A DNA stretch of 64,000 nucleotides from Adiantum capillus-veneris (Eukaryota > Streptophyta > Polypodiopsida > Polypodiales > Pteridaceae): assembly GCA_014529385.2 (NCBI GenBank), contig CM043971.1, forward strand, positions 33,809,709 to 33,873,708. Reading direction: 5' to 3'. The translations under genes and the position numbers were made by a program. A model generated the notes under the pieces. The model saw nothing but the letters and a program-made list of their open reading frames with translations. It was not told the DNA's origin and did no database searches. Shown here one piece after another: positions 56,174-64,000 of the stretch; position 1 is the first letter of the stretch; every line of letters starts with the position of its first letter.

Positions 56174-56605
56174 CTTTTCCTTTGATTTTTCCATATCCAT
56201 GCCCTCAAGCACAAGGCAAGAACCATGTCCCAAGAAATGAATTGGGTGCCTATGCACTCCATGCCCAAATCTATGAGATCATCCTCATCCTCTGTCGTGT
56301 AATCCTGTTCCATGAAGCCTTTTATAAACCTCAACAAGAAAAAGTGAAAGTTTTTGTGTTGACCGCATAGAGATGCTTGAGGAAATCCACTAGCAACCAC
56401 GCTGTGTTGGATCCCTCAAAGACTATGGCATATTCTTCCATGTGTTGTTCCATGTAGTCAAGAAAGCTTTTGAATGCCTTTGCATGAAAGTTGACAGTGT
56501 TCTGCATGTCAATTGTCCCCTTGAACGCACTAAGTAGTTCATGTGCTCAATCTGCAAGTCCTACCTTTTCTAATTGTGTGAGAAGTGCATTAGTAGATGT
56601 TGCCA
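56174..56605 (-). pseudogene. Unrecognised small gene remnant
   Basis: A minus-strand reading starts at an ATG at 56605 (MATSTNALLTQLEK) and runs about 90 codons with one TGA near 56548, then a stop near 56340. A second frame (56170-56400) gives an acidic stretch (TTEDEDDLIDLG). It abuts the truncated end of chromovirus copy 2, which suggests that the truncation joined two unrelated pieces here. No domain recognised. From 56606 to 56956 there is AT-rich DNA without a clear gene. Confidence 0.35.
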
Positions 56606-56956
56606 TGGGTTCGTTCGCAAAGAAGATGTGAAGAGAGCTTAGAGCTAGAGTTTTGTGAATGTGAGAAATGAAGTTTAAAACCTAGAAAGCCACTTATTTA
56701 CCCAAAGTCACTTTTTAAAAAGCACTTAGAATTAACGTCTAAAATCATAATTTTAAACAAAATCACTTGACAAAGCATTGAAAGACACCAACATTGAAAA
56801 CATTTGTGCTCCACATCAAAGAAATTGCACGTTTCAATCAAAAACTTGAACAAGTTGAGAATAAACAAGTATGCACAGAAACAAGATTCAAAACAACGTA
56901 TGTATTAATGGGAGCAAAATCCCTATTAATTACAAGCTTTTACAAAAATACATCAC

Positions 56957-58183
56957 CTAAACGGAATGTTCTCACACAAAAAGCTCTTCTCTTTTCTGGA
57001 GCGAACAACCTTTTCATTGATTACAAAGAGATATTTCTTGGGCAAGGTATATTTGAGATTAAGATACTCGCAAAGGTGACTGAGGTGGCAGTCATTATCC
57101 ACTGTAATGTGGTGCACCGCATTGTCATGGAGGCGTATTTGCAGGTCAACTGATTCTCTAGCAGCAACATGAGAGTCTAGTGTCTCCCATCGTTAGCTTC
57201 CATCTTCTATAGGGAAAGACCATCGACAAGCTTTGCTTCACAATATGGTATCTGAACACCACTTTGTCAGCAACTACAAAGCACTTGATCCTATCTCCCT
57301 GGTGGTTGACCACATTAGTCTCCCATCCAACTGCAAGGAATCCATTGATCGCACTTCCCCCTTTGCAAGTCCACATTGTTGGTGTCCTGTGAACACTTTG
57401 AAGTTGAAAGATAAACACAAACACATAAAGAGACATAAACCATGTTACTGTGGCTTTGTGGGAACCATAGGTGCACTTCATTGCCACTAGCACATCCGCT
57501 TCAATTCTCCTTTTGGTTGCTGCAATCAAGGCATTGTCTGGCTTAGACCATTCCAAACTCTCCAAGGTTGGCGAGTGAACCGGAGAAAGATTATCATACC
57601 CATTTTGCCTAGGTGTGACATAGGTATGACTATAAAAAAATTTGTCACGTGAGGGAAGCTCAAAGGATGGACAGCCAGCATAGAGCAACTTGCAAAGCTC
57701 AATGTGGATGGCCACAAAAGTTCGTGTGAAGGACTCTATTGGCTCCCACTCTACAAAATCGGATGGAAAAACAGATCAACAAACATGAACAAGCAATGGA
57801 AATCTTACAGACGTCAAAAGAAATGTACAAGGCAAAAATACTAAAAAGACAACCCTAAAAACATGAAAGAGGAGTAGAATTACAGTTTGCAAGAAACCTC
57901 GATGGAGCTACTACTGTCTCTAGCTTCAATTGTGAAGCAACATACACATGTTGCACCTTTGCAAGCCTCTTGCCATCTTGTGCTTTCTTGAACTCCATGA
58001 TTCTTCCCTTCCAATGGTGTGCTGGAGAAGCCATGTGTCTCCTTGAGACCTTGTGTGAACCTCTTGAGCTCTACATTTTCACACACATCATTCCTTTTAA
58101 CTCCATCGTCACCCAATATCCACTGTTGTCTTGTACATTTCATGCAACACTCCTAGGTCGTCGAGTACCGGATGATGCCATGG
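56957..58183 (-). pseudogene. Unrecognised multi-exon gene remnant
   Basis: Minus-strand coding-like blocks: a start MASSGTRRP at about 58183, then 58143-57898 (donor GAG|GTTTCT; one-base shift after the start block); 57750-57158 (acceptor TTTGTAG|AGTGGG), with a possible 54-bp GT-AG intron inside (about 57390-57443); and about 57150-56957 ending at a TGA (…VVRSRKEKSFLCENIPF). Block borders look like splice sites but phases do not all agree, and frameshifts occur. The protein has a Cys pair (CVCC) and mixed charge. I recognise no family. Confidence 0.4.
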
Positions 58184-59040
58184 GGAATAGTGGCACAACC
58201 TGTAGACAAATAGTTATGATTAGACATTTCACATCCATGTTCTCAGCTGTATAAAGAGCAAGATTCTTGATGGTACAAAAAGGTGAAAGATTCCACTTAC
58301 TCCTAGCTGATCTACCTGCTTGTTGGCTTAATGGGAAGATAATGTTGCAAAGCTTGAGAGAGAAGTAGATTCTCTCTAGAGATCTTAATGGAGAAGGAGC
58401 AAGAAACATGTTGAGGAAAGAAAGAGGAATGATCTAGCAAAAGGATACGCTAAAGATCTTCAGCTTTAGGTAGAGGTGTTTAGTGAGGCCCATGGAGAAA
58501 TGGAGAACTTCAACTTGAGGAGAATGCAGCAAGCTTGAGGAAAATGCAGCCGTCAAGAATGCAGTAAACTTGAGGTGGAAAAGGAGGTTCAAACTTCTAA
58601 TGTAGAGCTTTTGGGAGGGAAAACTGAAAGCAAGGAAAGAGAAGCAATCTGCAAGGTGAAGTGAAGAGAAGTGAGAGATGGTACAGTAGAGAGAGAGGGA
58701 GGGAATGAGCAACACGTTTTTGGAGGGACCCCCTTTTAGGAGAGGGGGGGGAGAAATTGGCAGCCACTAGAGAGAGAAAGGATTGGTTTTTACTCAACTA
58801 TTTAGAAAAAAGTTCATTTTTATAAAAGATTTTCTCGTTATATTTTATAAAAGAGTACAAGTTTGACCACTTACTTTTGGGCCCTGCCATACCCACCATT
58901 TCAGTCCACATGGCATCCACCCATTTTCCCCTTCCATATCTCCTTTTTAATCCCATGGAAAATAAAGAGGCCCCTTTAGACCCCATTCCCTTCCTAATGT
59001 GAGAGACCACCCGCTGGAGAGAAGTCACCATCTTATTCCT
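58184..59040. other. Gap with no recognisable gene
   Basis: It holds purine-rich, repetitive phrases (AGCTTGAGGAAAATGCAG at about 58520-58580 in tandem variants). Minus-strand open frames at 58434-58797 and 58798-59031 overlap and are of low-complexity Leu/Phe/Ser type. I see no supported gene. Confidence 0.5.
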
Positions 59041-59668
59041 TTGGTTGGATCACCTCGTAGTTGGGGCCCCCACCAGGGTGGTTGTTGCCTCTAGCAGATC
59101 TGACTCTTGAGGTGGTAAGTTCAAGGAATAAATTTAGGTTTATGTGTAGTTAATTAAAGAAAGCAAGCTTGAGTATAGCCCTCTTTTTGTATTTATAGGC
59201 ATGGCCCCCTTGCAGTTTTGGTGGAGCTGGTCCATTTACTCAAGTGCCAGTGATGAATTTGAAGCTACAATCCACACTCTCTTTGCGAGATGAGTACCTA
59301 TGTTTTGCACAGGATTTGTTTGGCCGCTACATCCTCTCTCTATACATCCTTTCTATCTATCTATTGCTGGATTTTGGCTGGTTCACGTCGTAGCTAGGCT
59401 CCCCACCAGGATGGCCATCAACTCCTGTGGATCCGACTCTTGAGGTGATGAATCCAAGAAATAAATTAAGGTCTATCTATAGTTAGTTAAAGGTGAGCTT
59501 GAGTGTAGCCATCCTTTTGTTATTTGTACGCATGGCCCTCTTACATTTTTGGTGGAGTTGGTGCATCCACTCATGTTCCTCAGCTAGTGATGAATCCAGA
59601 CCTATAGGGTGCACTCTCTTTGCGAGAGGAGTACCTGCACTTGACGTAGGGTATGTTTGGCTGCTACA
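59041..59668. repeat. Diverged tandem duplication, period about 340 bp
   Basis: Segment 59041-59327 (…GACTCTTGAGGTGGTAAG…TCTCTTTGCGAGATGAGTAC…GGCCGCTACA) is repeated at about 59379-59668 (…GACTCTTGAGGTGATGAA…TCTCTTTGCGAGAGGAGTAC…GGCTGCTACA). Each unit contains a possible small element; no termini found. Confidence 0.75.
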
Positions 59669-59699
59669 TTCCATTGCAGCTAGCAGCTTATGGTCTTTC

Positions 59700-60520
59700 A
59701 CAATAAACTGAACCGTGGGGGGGTTTAGGAAGGGACTCCATACATCAAGAGCCTCACACTGATAGCACCCCCTTCTACTTCTACTTCAACCCAGCCTCAT
59801 CGACAATCCATGAGTGGTCGACGAATAGGAATTCCTCTCATGGTAGCGTACACTGTGACATGTGGACACTATGAGACTTTGAAAATGTTTACCGTGGTCC
59901 TTTATTGTGTTTTATAGAGAGAAAGTCCAAAATGGGCTTGCCAAAGAAGAGAGAGGAGGACGAGAGGGAAACTTTTTGCACTTTAAATATTATCATGTGA
60001 CTATTATCGTAGCTATTTCCTCTTTTATTACCGCATATATTAGCAAACTCTCCTTTACACTAAAATATTCAAATTTGGATATTTCTTTCTATGTTCTTGG
60101 GAAGCAATTTATAGAACATGTTTTTTATCTTGAGAAAAATGAAAAAAAATGGTATTAGGACATGAAACAATGGTTATTTGGATAAATGAGGTTGTGCAAG
60201 GTATGTGACCACTTTGTCACTAATTTTGGCCCATAAGTAAGACATGTATTGTGCACAAAAAATAAGAAGCTCACACTCTTTTCTCAAACACCCCACACAT
60301 TTCACCCAAGCTAATGTATCCATGCATTTGTTGCATATTCTGAAAGGCTTTACATAGTGCTGGCAATGAGCTCTCTTGTCATGAAGAGGTGTTGAGCAAG
60401 GAGCACGATAAATTAGCTCTTCTTCAAAGTAGTTTTAAGTGGAGAAATCATTCTTGCACTGCACACAACACAAAATGCTAGCTCCACTTGCACCCATATT
60501 TTGGTCCTTCTGCTTTTATG
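59700..60520. other. Gap with no recognisable gene
   Basis: AT-rich DNA with short chance frames only. Nothing supported. Confidence 0.5.
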
Positions 60521-60524
60521 AAGC

Positions 60525-61312
60525 CTAACTATATTATTGTAGAGATAGTGAGAACCACGAACATAAATGCCATACCGTGGGATGGAGCTGATCTGACGAC
60601 TAGTGCATAGTGGCTACAAGATATTGTCAATCTCTTGGAAAACAAATTCAATCCCTACTTACTCAAAATATCACTCAACTGCATATCAGGCAGCAAAAAC
60701 TAGTCAAAACATCTCAAGGAAATCTCATCATTTCACCAAGAAAATGAAGTCCAAACGCAACCAAACTTATAGAAAGGATATGCAAACACTAAAGGAGTGT
60801 GTTGAACGTTTCAAATCCCACTTTTGACCACGTGCCAAAAATGCAATTATTATTCGCAGGGCAGATTTGACCCAACTATTTTCAGTCCCGAATGCACGTA
60901 AGTACTAGCTTAGCAATGATTCCTCAACACCCCTCCTATGCATGAAATGTAGTCTTGATACGTGAAATGTAAGTTATGAACAGGTTTATAATGATTTTAG
61001 GCACAACAAAAGCATAGATTCACTGCAAGAAACTTACAATGCTATGTATAACTTTCACATGCTCACGCAATGGAAGTAACGACACTTCAAATATATCGTT
61101 TGTGATAGAGTTACGAGCTTCAGAAGAAAGAGGGAGAATACACAAAGCTCTTTCTACACACACATAGCTTCATTATCCAAAGTGAACGTACAAAAATAAT
61201 ACAAAAGCTTGATTTTATACCTTGAAATAAGGTTCTAGGTCAAAAATAAAGAGATATGCCAACTCTATCTCAACCTAGAGATTAAGTGGTACAATCTGGA
61301 ATCTGAGTGACA
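60525..61312 (-). repeat. LTR related to that of element H (3' LTR of a fragment)
   Basis: About 790 bp align loosely with the H LTRs: ATAGTGAGAACCACGAAC…CCATACCGTGGGATGGAGCTGA, AGTGGCTACAAGA…TCAATCTCTTGG, CAATGATTCCTCAACACCCC, and the end TACAATCTGGAA…GTGACA. The palindrome position is AATGCAATTATTATTCGCAG (about 60840), heavily altered. On the minus strand a polypurine tract (CAAAGGAGGGAGT, 61313-61325) precedes the LTR. The left edge is uncertain. Confidence 0.6.
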
Positions 61313-62400
61313 ACTCCCTCCTTTGTATCTGGTCTAACTTCAATTCTGTTTCGAGATCCTTGCATTGCTTTTCCAGCACTGTGGGATTTGCTTTTACTTA
61401 TCTAGTACCTCATTTTGATCTTTCAATTGAGCCTCTGCTTGTGCCACTTGCACGTTGGCGATGTCAAGTTGCATTTGCAACCACTGGGCACGTCCATTTG
61501 TATCCGGGATGGTGGTGTCTAATTCCTTGATTTTTCTTTCCTACCCTTCTCTTGAAGTTGTCAATTTCTCTACTAGCTTTGTCATTTCTGAGAGATCCGC
61601 TAGCTACTTAGTGTTTGAGTCTTGGAGTCTTTGAATTTATGTCTGTGAGGTTTCATTAAGAGATTTGTATTCCTCTAAAAATGCATGTGCTACTTGTATT
61701 TGTCCTTCCAATATTTCTTGAGTGGCATTTACACACTAGACTTGCCTATGGCGATGATACACTTCAACTTTTAGTTGTTCTAGTGTTTGATGAGCATATT
61801 GAGTGTATTTTTCCATTTCTTCTAAACTTGCTATTCCTAACGTGGAATTTTTTGCCTCTTCTCCATCTTCAACTTTAGTTGCTTCTTCCATAGTTTCATT
61901 TTTTGTTAGCCTCGCACTTGGCTCCATGTCCGCTTCTTTCTGTGTTGGCTCTAAAACTTTTTGACATTCTTCAGGAGGTTTTGCGATAACCTCTATTTTA
62001 TGTTTCCGTTTGGCAATCTTGAGATGCTTATGCTATTGTATTTATTATGATGGTTTCTTCTTGAATTGCTATTTTGGATCTTGGTTTTTCTGTTTAGATG
62101 CTTCTTTCTCTGTTTGTTTTTCATGGATGTACTTTGTAGTGCCTTGAACTTTAGGTGGAGGAGAAGGAATATTGGTTGTTTTAGTGCCTTCTTTGCCTCT
62201 CACTCCCTTTCTTCATCACCATAAAGTCGTTCAAGATCAGAAATGGGATCTTGTCGGGATTAGTACATGGGCTTTTTTGTGCATAGCTTGGTCGGCTTTG
62301 GGTTCCAAAACTCATCAAGTCGCTTGTCAAGCCCCTTTCTTTAATATTAATAATAATTCCTAAAACTATTCACATATATGTCAATAATTTTCTAAAACAA
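61313..62400 (-). pseudogene. Coiled-coil accessory ORF remnant next to the H-like LTR
   Basis: On the minus strand, directly upstream of the polypurine tract, are broken frames rich in Glu, Lys, Gln and Leu (for example 61736-61927, with LEEMEKYTQYAHQTLEQLKV; and a Gln/Ala-rich stretch near 61420-61500). Composition and position match the 3' accessory ORF of elements H and E3. It is a remnant only; no catalytic domain is seen. Confidence 0.4.
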
Positions 62401-63033
62401 ATCTATTATGAAAAGGAAGCCGCTTGCTTTTACTATTGGGAGTTTTATTTTTTTTAAATGGCTACTTTAAGTGAATTTTTAGGATACTTATTGTATGGCT
62501 TGGAAATCCCCACTTTGGTAATGTCTAATCACTTCAAGACAACTTTTTGAATGATTAATTATTGGTTAATTTTTTCTATGAGTTAAAGTTTCAACTATGG
62601 ACTTTATTGAACACTCACTCATATTAGATTTATAAATCATCTTGGTAGCTCTAGTTGAATCAAGAGTATGTCTATGACACATGTGTTAAATCTTTGATTT
62701 CATTTTTTGTTTAACAAAAAACATCTAAAAACCAAAAGCGGTTTGGCAAAAAGGCTTCATGTCTTGACTTCTTTGGGATGAAAAATGGGTAAAACATTTG
62801 GATCTTAAGGGGTGATGGCCTTCATTTCTCAACTTAAAAATAATTAAAAGAAAAATGCCTTAGACTTGATCAAGAGGGGTAATGGACTTCTGATCTCAAA
62901 ATAGTGACAAATTCTTATCATTTGGTAAGAGAATGGATACTTGTGCTAATATTTAACACTACATGGATGGTAGGTATAAGCTAAAAAGGTTTTAAGTAGG
63001 ACATGGATAACAACTAATAGAGTTTGTTGACAC
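62401..63033. other. Gap with no recognisable gene
   Basis: AT-rich, stops in all frames. Nothing supported. Confidence 0.6.
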
Positions 63034-63420
63034 TTATAAAGTGTATTCAAGTCTAACGAATTTGTTAACAATGCATACCACATTCATACCACTTGTGATT
63101 GGATGGAACCTCAAGACCAAGGTACTTAAAGATCTCAACAACTTCAAGTGTCTCATTTTTGTACACAATGCACGGCTTCTCCCTATGGTTGGTGACAACA
63201 AACATCCTTGTTTAACCCCAATAGTGCTTACAAAAATTTCTAAAATTCCTCTTCTCATGCGCAATTGACACATCACCTTCTCATAGATTCGAGAAACCGC
63301 AAGCATAAACTCACTTAGCACTTGGAGTTCTTCCATCCTTCTCCACAAATTGTTACGTGGAATCATATCAAAGGCTTTCTTAAAGTCCACAAAACAACAA
63401 TATAATCGCTTGCCTTTCAA
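63034..63420 (-). pseudogene. LINE reverse-transcriptase fragment with internal deletion
   Basis: The minus-strand frame begins LYCCFVDFKKAFDMIPR and continues to GVKQGCLLSP, both diagnostic of non-LTR (LINE) reverse transcriptases. Immediately after LSP the sequence jumps to what appears, in another frame (near 63175-63080), to be a more C-terminal LINE motif (VEIFKYLGLEVP). The catalytic block with the two adjacent Asp residues is missing, so an internal deletion joined the two parts. The upstream end is lost near 63430. Confidence 0.8.
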
Positions 63421-63429
63421 CCGACTTTA

Positions 63430-64000
63430 CTCCATGAGAACACGAAGAGTGTTAACCCTCACGTCTCACGGACACCCTATCACCTACGACGGGCGTTCTA
63501 ACTTACGGTGGACGTTGTACTATTTACTTGGTAGAGCCAGGTACCGGGCTTGTCGGTCCAATAGGAAAAGGGTAAGAGTGATCGCCGATGAGAGGCGCAC
63601 TCTAACTGGAACATTCAAGGGACTAGTTGGCTAAGCATGGGCGCCCAAGTGTGAATGGGGCGAGCTCATATAAAAGCTAACTAAACCTAAAATTTACTCA
63701 TTCTCTCATTTGTGCAATAGAAGAGTGCTCTTGCTCCATCTCCATCTCCATCTTCTTCTTCTTCACCTCCTTGTGTGTGTGTGTATGTGAGAGAGAGAGA
63801 GAGAGAGAGAGTGCGATCGAGCATTGCGACGACGGCACGACGGCGGTCAAGCGGTTGAGCGCGGCGAAGCCGCGTCTCCTTCTTCTTCGTGGCGAGGAAT
63901 CCTCCACGAAGCAAGCGTAGAGCGATGAGTGACACACCATTGCTTTCTTTGAGCTTACTAGTTTAGGCTTGTTGTGTGCTTGGAGCCATTTGTGGCTCAC
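63430..64000. other. Unassigned, partly GC-rich DNA with GA microsatellite
   Basis: The start at about 63430 coincides with the end of LINE homology. The segment has CT/TCC repeats, a GT stretch (about 63773-63785), a GA repeat (about 63787-63811), and GC-rich phrases (GCGGCGAAGCCGCG). It could be an LTR or gene leader continuing beyond the window. I cannot assign it. Confidence 0.4.

Noticed and set aside
57158-57490. Plus-strand 85-codon frame
   Set aside because: It overlaps the longer minus-strand exon-like block with better splice signals and has no supporting motif.

Overview
The window is nuclear DNA of a land plant with a large, repeat-rich genome. The signs are Ty1/copia and chromodomain-bearing Ty3/gypsy elements with tRNA-iMet primer sites, a second Ty3 lineage of Athila/Tat type with a tRNA-Asp-like primer site, a LINE fragment, and short GT-AG introns in gene remnants. 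The sequence alone does not let me name the species or decide between seed and non-seed plants. I see no intact ordinary host gene. The only long uninterrupted coding region is a copia polyprotein.

Most of the window is one nested retrotransposon stack. A defective Athila/Tat-like Ty3 element (here called H, minus strand, 8798-45762) sits inside an exon of an older, unrecognised multi-exon gene (here called M, minus strand). The exons of M lie on both sides, at 45763-47750 and 6631-8797. H was later hit by three elements: a chromovirus (10182-19091, plus, target duplication GCACA), a copia element (22080-27257, minus, AGAGG, LTRs identical by eye), and another Athila/Tat-like element (E3, 29293-39824, plus, TCTAT). 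E3 in turn carries a probable solo LTR (33438-35002). Without its insertions H is about 12.3 kb. It keeps gag, part of RNase H, the integrase zinc finger and a 3' accessory ORF, but no protease, reverse transcriptase or integrase core is visible.

The left arm (1-6630) holds a spliced-looking gene fragment, a foldback/tandem repeat, and an old minus-strand fragment of the same chromovirus family (integrase, chromodomain and 3' LTR). The right arm (47750-64000) holds a long imperfect palindrome, G-rich minisatellite DNA with very long G runs, an unrecognised protein with a Cys/His cluster, a 3'-truncated decayed second chromovirus copy, two unrecognised gene remnants, an H-related LTR with a coiled-coil accessory ORF, and a LINE reverse-transcriptase remnant.

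The most interesting unexplained structure is a set of near-identical 22-bp palindromes (core AATAATC..GATTATT) spaced about 284-294 bp apart. They occur in two arrays in H, each just upstream, on the coding strand, of an ORF (gag and the accessory ORF), and a degenerate copy lies in each H LTR. Other points of note are a serine/arginine-rich (RS-like) domain in the chromovirus Gag, a cluster of ten CCAAT boxes in its LTR, and the demonstration from reading frames and splice phases that H interrupts gene M.
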